A stretch of DNA of 64,000 nt, taken from Candidatus Sulfotelmatobacter sp. (GTDB taxonomy: Bacteria > Acidobacteriota > Terriglobia > Terriglobales > Acidobacteriaceae). Positions 38,153-47,824 of the stretch are shown here, in pieces. Below the pieces are notes generated by a model. It made no database searches, was not told the DNA's origin, and saw only the letters and a program-made list of their open reading frames with translations. Position 1 is the first letter of the stretch. Each line of letters begins with the position of its first letter. Where the stretch lies: NCBI GenBank assembly GCA_025462865.1, contig JAOAPI010000171.1:124001-188000 (forward strand), read 5' to 3'. The position numbers and the translations under genes are program-made.

Positions 38153-38575
38153 ATGACCACAGCCATTGATGCCAACGTGATCGTCGCGTTGTGGGCAAAT
38201 GACCCTGCTCTGAGTCTGGCCGCACAAACAGCTCTAGAAGCGGCGTTCCGTCGAGGGAGTCTGGTCGTCGCCGCCCCGGTATTTGCCGAACTCATCGCTG
38301 CTCCCGAACGCACCGAAGTTTTTGTGAGTTCTCTGCTGGAAGAAAACGGAATCGTAATCGATTGGAACTTCAATGAGCCAATCTGGAGGGCGGCCGGTCG
38401 AGCGTTCCAAGCCTATGCGGAACGGCGTCGCCAGCAACGCGATCACGGTACGCGCCGCATTCTTGCGGATTTCCTGATCGGCGCCCATGCCCACATTCGC
38501 GGCTATCGCCTGTTGTCACTGGACGAACGGCTCTACCGTGCGGCGTTCCCTACGCTCAAGATAGACGTTATCTAG
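38153..38575 (+). CDS. vapC: VapC-type PIN-domain ribonuclease toxin
   Basis: A 140-residue PIN domain. Acidic metal ligands are in TAIDANVIVAL (Asp6), FAELIAAP (Glu), RILADFLIGAHA (Asp) and LSLDERLY (Asp). VapC toxins cleave tRNA or rRNA when freed from VapB. The active site looks complete, so the toxin should be functional. Its stop is 7 bp from the stop of the convergent arginine decarboxylase gene, so the pair sits between two polyamine genes. Confidence 0.92.
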   Translation: MTTAIDANVIVALWANDPALSLAAQTALEAAFRRGSLVVAAPVFAELIAAPERTEVFVSSLLEENGIVIDWNFNEPIWRAAGRAFQAYAERRRQQRDHGTRRILADFLIGAHAHIRGYRLLSLDERLYRAAFPTLKIDVI

Positions 38576-38582
38576 ACTAGCT

Positions 38583-39140
38583 CTAATCAAAAATCAGCAC
38601 CGCCGAGGCAATCACCGTAGTCCACAACCCGCGCTTGTCGCCAACAGCGGACTGCGTGACGTTGGCGGTCCGGACGATTTTGTTCGACAGCCGGTAGATC
38701 TGCTTTTTCTCGTCCCAGGAGCGGTCGGGATCGAACTCCACATTCAGCGTCGTGGCGAGCATCTCTGCAGCAAGTTCTTCAGCGTATTCTCCGGCGGCAT
38801 CTTCGGTCTCACCAAACGAGTGGTGCTCGCTGAGATATCCGTAAGTGTTTTTGTCGGCGGGAATGGCTACGCCGATGGAGGAGGCAAGCAGGCGGTGGGC
38901 TTCATGAGTAGAGTTTTCGGCTACAACGGCAAAAACCACTTCGCCGGGACTGAGATACTTCACGCCTTCTTTCCGGGCCAGCATTTTGCAATTCGGCGGG
39001 AAAATCGAAGAGACGCGCACCAGGTTCTGGGCGGCGATTCCGGCGTCGCGCAAAGCCAGTTCAAATGATGTCAACCTCTCGCGGTGTTTTCCCACTCCCT
39101 TGGTGAAGAACATCCGCTTGGGAACCATGTCTTTGCCCAA
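38583..39140 (-). CDS. pdaD: Pyruvoyl-dependent arginine decarboxylase
   Basis: Decarboxylates arginine to agmatine using a pyruvoyl group made by self-cleavage. The cleavage site Ser-Ser is in [14 protein letters not shown], and [28 protein letters not shown] and the C-terminal [15 protein letters not shown] are characteristic. About 185 residues with the TTG start chosen here, which has GGGGGAGG eight bases upstream. ATG at 39128 or 39194 and GTG at 39224 are alternatives; the residues before [15 protein letters not shown] do not look conserved. Product agmatine feeds AguA and AguB about 5 kb away. Confidence 0.92.
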   Translation of the reverse strand: MGKDMVPKRMFFTKGVGKHRERLTSFELALRDAGIAAQNLVRVSSIFPPNCKMLARKEGVKYLSPGEVVFAVVAENSTHEAHRLLASSIGVAIPADKNTYGYLSEHHSFGETEDAAGEYAEELAAEMLATTLNVEFDPDRSWDEKKQIYRLSNKIVRTANVTQSAVGDKRGLWTTVIASAVLIFD

Positions 39141-39233
39141 TTCTGTAGCCTCCCCCACGAAAAAATAATCACATTGAGATGCACAATTTAACATAATGCT
39201 TCGTAAAGGAAAGATGAATTTCACGTCGAAGGC

Positions 39234-39272
39234 AAAAAAATGGCGGGAACCCGCAGGCGCGGGTTCCCGCCA
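39234..39272 (-). terminator. Very strong rho-independent terminator
   Basis: A perfect 14-bp stem (39241-39254 with 39259-39272; arm TGGCGGGAACCCGC) and a 4-base loop AGGC. On the minus strand it is followed by seven Ts (39240-39234). It terminates the minus-strand gene at 39390-39737 and lies 94 bp upstream of the arginine decarboxylase start. Confidence 0.9.
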
Positions 39273-39389
39273 CGATGCCCGGATTCTTCGGGGGAGGGCC
39301 CGGGCAAAACCGATTCACTCTACCACACGATTGGTGGTGGTCAACGACAAACCCAGACACTGTTCGATTTTCCGAACGACAGCTCCTTG

Positions 39390-39737
39390 TCACTTGGCTG
39401 CAACCGAACTGACTTCTATCGTATCGTCTTTCAAAATACCCGTGACCGTCACATTCTTGCCCGCCTGTTTGTCCAGAGTAGCCAGTGCCGCCTTGTCTGT
39501 GGTTTGCAAAACGTAAATCTTTTCGCCCACGATCAATGCGAAGTTGGAGCCATGAGCCACGCACGTCCGAGTGCATTCGGCTGCCGTTCCATCCATGTGT
39601 TTTCTACCGCACATGGCGTCGCCGACCTCTCCGGTGAAAGTTTGCTTAGACCCCGCCAAAGCGTGAAGGTTGGAAAATGCGGCCAGGGAAAGGACAACCA
39701 CGGCCATGGCCGCGAAGTAGCGCGAACGACAATTCAT
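39390..39737 (-). CDS. Small exported cysteine-containing protein, OB-like
   Basis: A 115-residue protein with a signal peptide (FAAMAVVVLSLAAFSNLHALAG). The mature part has three cysteines (GDAMCGRKH, AECTRTCVAHGSNFALIVGEKIYVL) and ends in KNVTVTGILKDDTIEVSSV. The pattern of new-strand, Cys-His, CxxxC and K-x-V-x-V-x-G-x-L resembles small secreted proteins common in Acidobacteriota (DUF5818-like). Function unknown; redox or metal binding by the cysteines is possible. The GGAGAA run upstream supports the ATG. Confidence 0.72.
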   Translation of the reverse strand: MNCRSRYFAAMAVVVLSLAAFSNLHALAGSKQTFTGEVGDAMCGRKHMDGTAAECTRTCVAHGSNFALIVGEKIYVLQTTDKAALATLDKQAGKNVTVTGILKDDTIEVSSVAAK

Positions 39738-39875
39738 CCATGTTCTCCTATCGGTTTATCGCGGCTCGGGATAAAAAATAAAGACGGTCAGCCGCGGGAA
39801 TGCCCTGTTCTTAGTGTAGTTGCAAAGAAGCTCTAATGTGCAGCCCGGGCCAGAGATCCCTTGGCGTGTATCCCT

Positions 39876-41234
39876 TCACTGGGGAGCTTTGGCCGTGTAT
39901 TGCAGGTCCACATCGACAGTCTTGTCGCGGGTGATCGCGGTAACGTGGGGATCGACCTCCCAGTCGAGATTTGCGGGAAGAAGATTCCTGGCTTGCGGCA
40001 AGAACTGTTTCAGGTAGGTGGCGTCGAACACATCGCCGGGACGAATTTTCCAGGCGGCCCGCAATCTGGCCGTCAGATTATTGTCGATGCCGCGGAATTC
40101 GAGATCTCCCATCCGGTAAACAGAACCTTCGTCCACGGCAAGGCGAAGCCCCACCGTCCCAGCGGCATCATCGAACTGAGCGTCAACCTTAATACTGGCG
40201 AGAATATATCCGCGGGAACCGTAGAGGTCTCGCACAGCCTTCAAGTCATCTTCCAGTTGTACCGTGTTGGCCGGCTGTCCCACGCGCGCACGAAGGAGCG
40301 GGTTCAGAGCTTCGGCAGGAAATTCTTTGTTTCCAGCCCAATCCCACCCGCCGAGCTTGTATTGCTTGCCAGCCGTAACAGGAAACACCACATCGACGAA
40401 GGTCGGTTTTGGCCTGTCGCCATTGGACTCGGAAGCAGCTGATCTTACGGCCTTAGGTTGGGGCGCCGAACAAGTTGCTTTAAGGTATCCACGCTGATGG
40501 AAGGTTGGCAGCAAGGCATGCTCGATAAACGAATCCATGAACTCCCGGGAGTATTCCCGATCGATTAATTTTTCCGCCGCAGTTTGGAGAGCAGCTAACT
40601 CTCCGTCGCCTGCGCCGGGAAACTCGACTTGCCGGATCCGAATGCTCACCCCTGCGATGTTGTAATCGATCGTCTGCAGATGTCCGCCGCTGTCCGTTTT
40701 GCGCTGATATTCGACGTGGCCGGGAATACTGTTTTCCACGAGCACCGCCTGCAGCACATCTGAGACTTCGTCGGACAAGTGTCCGGTCGTTGGTAATTCT
40801 CCGCTGAAAAGAGGGATGTGCTCGTGCACTTTGCGGCGCAGTTCTTCATCGGTGAACCAGACGAAGTCGGTAAAGCGGGCGGGGACAAACTTATCGGCAT
40901 CGGTCACCTGAAACTCGAGCTTGGTGCCCGCGGACGAGTAGGTATAGGAAAATGCGATGTTATTGAAGGCTCCGCTTTCGCCGAGTTGGCGCGCGGCCTT
41001 GCGGAAATCGTCTTCGTGGGCGATGGTACCCATCGGCAATCCACTGGCGGCCGCAATCTCATCCGACGTAAAGCGCTTCGTGCCGGTGACCTTCACCGCG
41101 ATCAGCTTATAGGCTGAGGCAGGCATCGCCCGTGCATTTGTGGGTTGCGTTTGAGCTTTGGCGAAGCATCCCATGCCGACCAGCAGGGAACTCAGTAGCA
41201 AGCGCGTTAATAAGCGTGAAGGAGGTCTCTTCAT
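39876..41234 (-). CDS. Exported POTRA-domain protein without a beta-barrel
   Basis: A 452-residue protein with a signal peptide (LLTRLLLSSLLVGMGCFAKAQ). Several POTRA-like units follow: LIAVKVTGTKRFTSDEIAAASGLPMGT, FIEHALLPTFHQRGYLKATCSA, GWDWAGNKEFPAEALNPLLRARVGQP with LYGSRGYILASIKVDAQF, and GDLEFRGIDNNL. There is no Omp85 barrel: the protein ends right after the last POTRA strand (VDVDLQYTAKAPQ). It would be periplasmic, perhaps an accessory of the BAM/TAM machinery. A CF-x-AKAQ sequence at the cleavage site includes a Cys but does not form a good lipobox. Confidence 0.82.
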   Translation of the reverse strand: MKRPPSRLLTRLLLSSLLVGMGCFAKAQTQPTNARAMPASAYKLIAVKVTGTKRFTSDEIAAASGLPMGTIAHEDDFRKAARQLGESGAFNNIAFSYTYSSAGTKLEFQVTDADKFVPARFTDFVWFTDEELRRKVHEHIPLFSGELPTTGHLSDEVSDVLQAVLVENSIPGHVEYQRKTDSGGHLQTIDYNIAGVSIRIRQVEFPGAGDGELAALQTAAEKLIDREYSREFMDSFIEHALLPTFHQRGYLKATCSAPQPKAVRSAASESNGDRPKPTFVDVVFPVTAGKQYKLGGWDWAGNKEFPAEALNPLLRARVGQPANTVQLEDDLKAVRDLYGSRGYILASIKVDAQFDDAAGTVGLRLAVDEGSVYRMGDLEFRGIDNNLTARLRAAWKIRPGDVFDATYLKQFLPQARNLLPANLDWEVDPHVTAITRDKTVDVDLQYTAKAPQ

Positions 41235-41524
41235 CTACTTCGATCTGGCAGTTGTTTTATGCTTCTTGGCAGCGAAGCATTTCAGAAGTTCGCTGGAGTC
41301 AAGTTCCATACTGTAATTCGTCGTCAAGCGCTCGCGAAACAGTTCTTCGTCCCAACCTTCGCGGGTATGCCCAGCTTTCACAAAGACAAGGGGATAATGG
41401 CCAAGTCTCATACAGAAGCTGATTTCATTTTACTCAGAGGGTGGCCTGGCGGGGGGATGATATCGGTTCGTCCTGATGGATCAGGCCTGGACGTGACAAA
41501 GCCTTAGTTCGGATTAAAACGAAA

Positions 41525-41854
41525 TTAGATTGTTGGGCTGCTGAACGTGGCCTGCTTCACAACTCTGCCGACCATTTTCAGCACTTTTGAAGGCTCGGGG
41601 GTGCGGATTTCCTCATTTTGAGTCGCTTCCATCAGGCCCCCCTCAACTGCCTCGAGGGCCAGCCTCGAGCGTTCCAGAACGGTGAGGAGATATTTCTGGG
41701 CGATGGGACGATCTGCAGGATGAATCAATTCCCACCAGCGGCGAATCGATTCTTGTACTTCGGTTTCTGTCTTTTCCCCCACCACCAGGGCATCGATTAG
41801 CCGGTAGAGTTTGCTCTTGATCGCCTGATACGAGACAGATATCTCCTGGGGCAT
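41525..41854 (-). CDS. Hypothetical helical protein
   Basis: A 109-residue soluble, mostly helical protein (AIKSKLYRLIDALVVGEKTETEVQESIRRWWELIHPADRPIAQKYLLTVLERSRLALEAVEGGL). GGAG eight bases before the ATG and a natural amino-acid composition support it. No family recognised. It stands alone; the 290 bp downstream to the POTRA gene show no supported gene. Confidence 0.6.
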   Translation of the reverse strand: MPQEISVSYQAIKSKLYRLIDALVVGEKTETEVQESIRRWWELIHPADRPIAQKYLLTVLERSRLALEAVEGGLMEATQNEEIRTPEPSKVLKMVGRVVKQATFSSPTI

Positions 41855-42222
41855 GTGGGGTCTCCGAACTAACTGATGTGGGCACTAGCAATCCGCCAGC
41901 CAAACCTCGACGGTTGCAGTGCAAGCCTTTTGACCGCGAAGGCTTATGAGAATCCTGCGAATGGGATAAAACAGAATGTGGAATATGGATTCTGGAAGTT
42001 GTGGATCCAGACTGCGGCGTCACTTGATCTTATCAAGGCTCTGCCTCAGGCCGATGTTAGACGCCTCTCTGATCCGCTCTGTTACCACCGCAGGGTACAA
42101 TGTTCCGCCACCCTGAACCGCAATGCCTCATACTTCCAAGCGAGCCTTGCCGGGACCGGACGTGAGCAGGTGCCACAAAAACTCAAAATTCCCATGCAGC
42201 AGCGACAAATCTTGGAGGCTAG
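41855..42222. other. Intergenic stretch, no gene seen
   Basis: 368 bp between divergent genes. Only short overlapping frames without ribosome sites are present. GGAGG at 42213-42217 is the ribosome site of the next gene. No clear promoter or repeat was found. Confidence 0.5.
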
Positions 42223-42804
42223 ATGAAAAAGGTGGCTTGGATTCTTGCATTTCCCATGTTGATTTCGGTCTTGAGCATCGCGCAGGACGCGCCGGCTGCG
42301 AGTGTTTCACAGACTGAAGCCCAGAACCGTGTGTTCTTTCCCAGCGACATGTTTTGGGGATGGGCGCAATTTGACCTGGCGCCGCCCCATAATGAAATCG
42401 ACCCCAACCTTTGCGCCGGAAACGCTGGGCAGTATGGCGGCGTGAACGCGCCTTGCAGCCTGTTTGCGCGTTACATGTTGTCTGGGATGCTGGAAGTGCG
42501 CCCGTTTGGCAGGGGGCCGCTGCGTCGCTTCATGGTGTTTGGAGCGCCCGCTTTCTTGTTCGGCAAGACTATCCCCAAGACTCTCTACACCTGGTCGCCG
42601 GATGCCATTGGGATCGAGCATTCATGGGGAGTGGGAATATTCATTGCCAAAGGATTCGAATTTCGCGTCACCCAACATTTCTTGTTCGATCGTTTAGGCG
42701 CTCGGGATAAGAATCTGGGAGTGGCTGATCTGGGGACCAACGGCCCCTGGGGACGCTACATGACCGTAGGAGTGCACAAGTCTTTTGGCACCCGACGCTG
42801 GTGA
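42223..42804 (+). CDS. Exported hypothetical protein, possible outer-membrane beta-barrel
   Basis: A 193-residue protein with a signal peptide (KKVAWILAFPMLISVLSIAQ). The mature part alternates hydrophobic and polar residues with many aromatics (FFPSDMFWGWAQFDLAPPHNEIDP, FMVFGAPAFLFGKTIP, RYMTVGVHKSFGTRRW) and ends in an aromatic residue, as small outer-membrane barrels do. Two cysteines (LCAGNAGQ, APCSLF) may form a disulfide. GGAGG precedes the ATG by five bases. Family not recognised. Convergent with the next gene. Confidence 0.7.
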   Translation: MKKVAWILAFPMLISVLSIAQDAPAASVSQTEAQNRVFFPSDMFWGWAQFDLAPPHNEIDPNLCAGNAGQYGGVNAPCSLFARYMLSGMLEVRPFGRGPLRRFMVFGAPAFLFGKTIPKTLYTWSPDAIGIEHSWGVGIFIAKGFEFRVTQHFLFDRLGARDKNLGVADLGTNGPWGRYMTVGVHKSFGTRRW

Positions 42805-42808
42805 CAGA

Positions 42809-43324
42809 TCATGCAACCACTGCCGGCGCCGACCGCCCGCGCATCCGCTGAACCAGCCAGATCACGAAAGCAATCAGCAGCCCCAGCACTACGAAGGGCG
42901 TAAGCACGATCGGCACGAGCCAGCCGTGGCCGCCCATGGAAGTTACATCGCCTGAGATTGTAGCTGCCGAGTCACGCCGGATCTGACCGCCGAATACGGT
43001 CGCATCGGCGGCTATTTTTGCTCCTCGATCCAGCCGGACGTCGCCGCCAAAAGTTGTGACGTCTCCGGCCACTTCTCCCTGATCTTCGATAACAATGCTG
43101 CCACCGAATGCCGTCACATCGCCCGTCACCTTGCCACGCACTCGGATGCTGCAGGCAAAGCAGGTGAGCTCCCCGACCGCTTGGTTCGGACCAATATTGA
43201 TGTTATGACCGAACTGCGTGTAGCTGGAATTGTTCTTCGCGACCGCGGCACTCGAGAGCGCCAGGCAAAGCAGCGTTAGTGCTCCGAGCATTCTAAATCG
43301 ATGGTCGCCAACTGAGGTACCCAT
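42809..43324 (-). CDS. Bactofilin-like polymer-forming protein with signal peptide and C-terminal membrane helix
   Basis: A 171-residue protein. After a signal peptide (GALTLLCLALSSAAVAK) comes a short right-handed beta-helix like bactofilins: repeated VRGKVTGDVTAFGGSIVIEDQGEVAGDVTTFGGDVRL units at about 6-residue rungs. It ends with a transmembrane helix (IVLTPFVVLGLLIAFVIWLVQ) and a basic tail. Bactofilins are normally cytoplasmic; this one appears exported and tethered. GGAGG precedes the ATG. It is divergent from icd. Confidence 0.8.
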   Translation of the reverse strand: MGTSVGDHRFRMLGALTLLCLALSSAAVAKNNSSYTQFGHNINIGPNQAVGELTCFACSIRVRGKVTGDVTAFGGSIVIEDQGEVAGDVTTFGGDVRLDRGAKIAADATVFGGQIRRDSAATISGDVTSMGGHGWLVPIVLTPFVVLGLLIAFVIWLVQRMRGRSAPAVVA

Positions 43325-43414
43325 GACGAACCTCCGTTCGAAACAAGCTCCGGAATGGGATTATGCCACAACATCCCGAGGGAATAAGGAGGTGTGCTGC
43401 GGCAAAGCTTTCTC

Positions 43415-43420
43415 TATAAT
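43415..43420 (+). promoter_or_regulatory. -10 element of the icd promoter
   Basis: A perfect TATAAT 45 bp upstream of the icd start codon. The -35 region around 43391-43397 (GGTGTGC) is weak. A start site near 43427 would give a leader of about 38 bases with AGGGAGG at 43452-43458. Confidence 0.5.
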
Positions 43421-43464
43421 AGGGGGTTTCTCACATAAGAGGAATTTGTTTAGGGAGGCAGTCG

Positions 43465-44892
43465 ATGGCAGGCTCTTATAACGGGGTGTCTATACCGTCC
43501 GACGGTAAGAAAATTGGCTATGCTCAAGGAAAGTACGACGTGCCCGATAATCCGATCATTCCTTTTATCGAGGGTGACGGAACTGGCCGCGATATCTGGA
43601 AGGCGTCTTTGCGTGTGTTCGACGCGGCCGTAGACAAAGCCTATAAGGGCAAGCGGCGTGTCGCATGGTACGAAGTTTTTGCCGGCGAAAAGGCTAAGGC
43701 AAAGTTCGACAACTGGCTGCCGGATGACACGGTCGATGCCATTCGTGAATTTCGAGTCGCCATCAAGGGTCCGCTGACTACACCGGTCGGCGGCGGCATC
43801 CGGTCGCTCAATGTCGCTCTGCGTCAGATTTTGGATCTCTATTGCTGCGTGCGTCCCGTGAAGTATTACAAGGGCGTACCTTCGCCAGTGAAAAATCCCG
43901 AACGCATGGATGTCGTCATCTACCGTGAGAATACCGAGGACGTCTACGCTGGCATTGAGTGGGAACAGGGAACTGCTGAGTGCGCCAAGCTGATCGAGTT
44001 CCTCAACAAAGACATGCTGAAGGGTGGAAAGAAACAGGTTCGCCTGGATTCAGGAGTGGGCATCAAACCGATCTCAGTCACCGGGACGAAGCGCCTGGTG
44101 CGCATGTCGATTCTTCATGCGCTCGAAACCGGACGAAAGACCGTGACGCTCGTGCACAAGGGGAACATCCAGAAGTTTACCGAGGGTGCGTTCCGGAAGT
44201 GGGGATACGAACTGGCCACCGAAGAATTTCGCGACCAGGTAATCACCGAGCGCGAGAGCTGGATCATCGACAACAAAGACAAAAATCCAGACCTCACGGT
44301 TGCTCAGAACGCAGAACTCGTCGAGCCCGGCATGGAGTTCGCTCCGCCTGCATTTCGCCAGGCTGTTGAACAGGAAGTAAAAGAAGTTCTCGACCGCATC
44401 TACGCCACCCACGGCAAAGGCCAGTGGAAGAAGAAGATCATGATCAACGATCGAATTGCGGATTCGATATTCCAGCAGGTGGTCACGCGAGCGGATGAAT
44501 ACTCGGTTCTTGCGACTCCGAACCTGAATGGCGACTACATCTCCGACGCATGCGCGGCCCAGGTCGGCGGCCTCGGTATCGCACCTGGCGCGAACATCGG
44601 AGACGGATACGCTATCTTCGAAGCCACTCACGGCACCGCCCCAAAATATGCCGATAAAGATGTGATCAATCCAGGCTCGGTGATGCTCTCTGGCGTGATG
44701 ATGTTTCGCTTCTTGGGTTGGAACGAAGCCGCCGACTTGATCGAAGGAGCGATGGAGCGGACCATCCTCCAGAAAAAAGTTACCTACGACTTCGAGCGCC
44801 TGATGGAAGGCGCGACCAAAGTGAAAACCAGCCAGTTCGCCGATTGCATTGTCGAAAACATGGGTGCCGCAGTGCTAGCAGAGACAAGATGA
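43465..44892 (+). CDS. icd: NADP-dependent isocitrate dehydrogenase
   Basis: A 475-residue TCA-cycle enzyme giving 2-oxoglutarate, CO2 and NADPH. Substrate residues are in [28 protein letters not shown] and [18 protein letters not shown]. The cofactor segment [33 protein letters not shown] has the Lys-Tyr pair that marks NADP use in E. coli-type enzymes. It is longer than E. coli Icd by about 60 residues because of an insert near 260-310. It is followed after 120 bp by mdh. Confidence 0.96.
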   Translation: MAGSYNGVSIPSDGKKIGYAQGKYDVPDNPIIPFIEGDGTGRDIWKASLRVFDAAVDKAYKGKRRVAWYEVFAGEKAKAKFDNWLPDDTVDAIREFRVAIKGPLTTPVGGGIRSLNVALRQILDLYCCVRPVKYYKGVPSPVKNPERMDVVIYRENTEDVYAGIEWEQGTAECAKLIEFLNKDMLKGGKKQVRLDSGVGIKPISVTGTKRLVRMSILHALETGRKTVTLVHKGNIQKFTEGAFRKWGYELATEEFRDQVITERESWIIDNKDKNPDLTVAQNAELVEPGMEFAPPAFRQAVEQEVKEVLDRIYATHGKGQWKKKIMINDRIADSIFQQVVTRADEYSVLATPNLNGDYISDACAAQVGGLGIAPGANIGDGYAIFEATHGTAPKYADKDVINPGSVMLSGVMMFRFLGWNEAADLIEGAMERTILQKKVTYDFERLMEGATKVKTSQFADCIVENMGAAVLAETR

Positions 44893-45939
<1,047 letters not shown>

Positions 45940-45978
45940 TGTACAGGTCAAAATTAGTGTGATTTTGGTCTGATCGGG

Positions 45979-46060
45979 AAGGGCACGAGTTTTTATTCGT
46001 GCCGCCTAAGCTGATTGGGTGGCGTCGGCTATCGGCCGCTGAGGCTCGCTCTCGCAGTGA
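45979..46060. repeat. Intergenic two-hairpin repeat, copy B
   Basis: Hairpin 1 pairs GGCACGA (45982-45988) with TCGTGCC (45997-46003). Hairpin 2 pairs CGGC with GCCG (46026-46038), followed by CTGAGGCTCGCT. It directly follows mdh and matches copies A and C in its first hairpin. Confidence 0.65.
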
Positions 46061-46403
46061 GGCCAAAGCCGGACAAAACCAGCGGCTATATGGACAACCC
46101 GCGCTGCGCCAAAACTTCTTCCGCGCGGGTCACGCGCAGGCCGGCGTAATTGTCATTCTCTCCCTGGTGTGCCAAATCTTGGCGGATGCAGCGCTTCTTC
46201 CACCCTCGCTGCTCTGGACGGCCCGAATTGCGGTACCTCTGGCTGCCATCCTGATTCCAGCGGGATTCTTCTTGTCGATGCTCTCGCCCGCCGCTAGTCA
46301 GCCGAGCAGTGCGGTGGGACTCATCTATGCCGGTGCCGTAGTCCTCGCCGTCGGAGTGCTGCTGCTCGGGATCGGTCTAATCAGGTCCGCGATTTCAGGC
46401 TAA
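45999..46403 (+). CDS. Hypothetical membrane protein, start uncertain
   Basis: The frame encodes three hydrophobic helices (GVIVILSLVCQILADAALL, LLWTARIAVPLAAILIPAGFFLSML, SAVGLIYAGAVVLAVGVLLLGIGLI), arguing for a real membrane protein. The only ordinary start codon (GTG at 45999) lies inside the hairpin repeat, so the first about 30 residues are probably not native; the true start may be a rare codon near 46090. Its stop overlaps the stop of the convergent cyclophilin gene. No family recognised. Confidence 0.55.
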   Translation: MPPKLIGWRRLSAAEARSRSEAKAGQNQRLYGQPALRQNFFRAGHAQAGVIVILSLVCQILADAALLPPSLLWTARIAVPLAAILIPAGFFLSMLSPAASQPSSAVGLIYAGAVVLAVGVLLLGIGLIRSAISG

Positions 46404-46927
46404 GTTCTCTCCACCGTTACCTTCTTCACCACCACATCCTTGTTCGGCTTATCCTGCCGGCCGCGAGGAACTTCAGAAATCTTTTTCACCACATCCTGCC
46501 CTTCCAGCACCTCGCCGAAAATCGTGTGCTTGCCCGTCAGCCAGGTCGTCGGCGCAACCGTAATGAAGAACTGCGACCCGTTGGTATTGGGGCCGGCATT
46601 GGCCATGGCCAGTTTCCCCGCCTTATCGAGTTTGTGAGGCGAGCCTTTGGTTTCATCTTCGAACTGATACCCCGGGCCGCCCATGCCGGTGCCTTGAGGA
46701 TCGCCCCCCTGAATCATGAAGTCAGGGATCACACGATGAAAAATCGTTCCATCATAAAGCGGGTCTTTTGATTTCTTACGCGTCGAAGGATGCGTCCACT
46801 CGCGCTTGCCTTCCGCGAGTTCTACGAAGTTCGCTACAGTCTTAGGCGCATCTTTATCGAAGAGGCGGCACACGATGTTGCCTTCGCTGGTTTCAAACGT
46901 GGCGTACAGTCCGGGTTGGCGGGTCAT
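46400..46927 (-). CDS. Cyclophilin-type peptidyl-prolyl isomerase, cytoplasmic
   Basis: A 175-residue PPIB-like enzyme that speeds Xaa-Pro isomerisation. Active-site segments are FHRVIPDFMIQGGDPQGTGMGGPGYQF and NGSQFFITVAPTTWLTGKHTIFGEVLEGQDVV. No signal peptide. AAGGA precedes the ATG. It lies 57 bp downstream of a second, exported cyclophilin on the same strand; the two share much sequence and look like an old tandem duplication. Confidence 0.94.
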   Translation of the reverse strand: MTRQPGLYATFETSEGNIVCRLFDKDAPKTVANFVELAEGKREWTHPSTRKKSKDPLYDGTIFHRVIPDFMIQGGDPQGTGMGGPGYQFEDETKGSPHKLDKAGKLAMANAGPNTNGSQFFITVAPTTWLTGKHTIFGEVLEGQDVVKKISEVPRGRQDKPNKDVVVKKVTVERT

Positions 46928-46942
46928 GGAGTCCTTTCAGAA

Positions 46943-46974
46943 TCGTCGTTAGCTGTTGGTCGTTCGTCGTTGGC
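46943..46974. repeat. Short TCGTTGG-family repeat
   Basis: Imperfect copies of CGTTNG(T/C) units between the two cyclophilin genes, similar to 34827-34870. Confidence 0.6.
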
Positions 46975-46983
46975 CCGTGCGTT

Positions 46984-47706
46984 TCAGTTCGGGGTTGATG
47001 GCGGCTTCGTTGCAGTTGCTGCGGGCTTTTTCGCCGGTGTGGCCGATTTGGCCGCCGGGGTTGTGGACCCGCCGCGTTCTATTTTGACGTGAATAATTTT
47101 TATTGGACGAAAGGGCCGATCATTGCTGGGGTCGGTGGCCATATGCGTAATCTGCTTGACCAGAGCCACAGTTGCGTCGTCGCACTGCCCGAACAGCGTG
47201 TACTTTCCATTTAGATGCGGCGTAGCGACTTCGGTGATGAAGAATTGCGAGCCGTTTGTATCCGGTCCGGAGTTGGCGTAGGCGAGACGGCCGGGCCTGT
47301 CGAACGGAAGATCGGAGGAAATCTCGTTCTTGAATTTGTAACCCGCGTCGCCCGTCCCGTCCCCCTTGGGGTCGCCACCTTGAATCATGAAGCCGGGAAT
47401 CACGCGATGAAAAATGGTTCCATCATAGAGAGGTGTGTTGTGCTTAGTAGTTCCGCTAACCGGATTCTTCCAGTCTTTTTTCCCGGTAGCGAGGCCGATG
47501 AAATTCTCCACCCCGATTGGCGCCTTGTCAGGGAATAGCGTGCACGTCATATTCCCGGCGGTCGTCTGGATGATCGCGGTAGTCATCGCCGGAGCGGAAT
47601 GGTGTACCGGAGCTTTGGCCGCAGGTGCGGTCTGCGCTTTCGACTGCGCCCAAACTGAAAGTGAAAATGCAGAAATCAAAAAGCAAGCTAAAAATCCAGT
47701 ACGCAT
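46984..47706 (-). CDS. Cyclophilin-type peptidyl-prolyl isomerase, exported
   Basis: A 240-residue protein with a signal peptide (TGFLACFLISAFSLSVWAQ), a Pro/Ala-rich linker, and a cyclophilin domain (FHRVIPGFMIQGGDPKGDGTGDAGYKF, NGSQFFITEVATPHLNGKYTLFGQCDD). The C-terminus is a Lys/Ala/Thr/Pro-rich tail (AAKSATPAKKPAATATKPP). It should fold periplasmic or secreted proteins. ATG at 47706 is fixed by AGGAG five bases upstream. Confidence 0.93.
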   Translation of the reverse strand: MRTGFLACFLISAFSLSVWAQSKAQTAPAAKAPVHHSAPAMTTAIIQTTAGNMTCTLFPDKAPIGVENFIGLATGKKDWKNPVSGTTKHNTPLYDGTIFHRVIPGFMIQGGDPKGDGTGDAGYKFKNEISSDLPFDRPGRLAYANSGPDTNGSQFFITEVATPHLNGKYTLFGQCDDATVALVKQITHMATDPSNDRPFRPIKIIHVKIERGGSTTPAAKSATPAKKPAATATKPPSTPN

Positions 47707-47824
47707 GATTGCTCCTGTTGGCACAAACATTGGTCAGTATTTTATTCGCAACGTTGCATTCCGCCCAGCCTTGCACTTCTACCGTTTCGCCCTACGGACG
47801 TAGCATTGTACGACAGCACCGCAT

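Noticed and set aside
41259-41507. 82-codon plus-strand frame
   Set aside because: No ribosome site or family pattern; composition looks non-coding.
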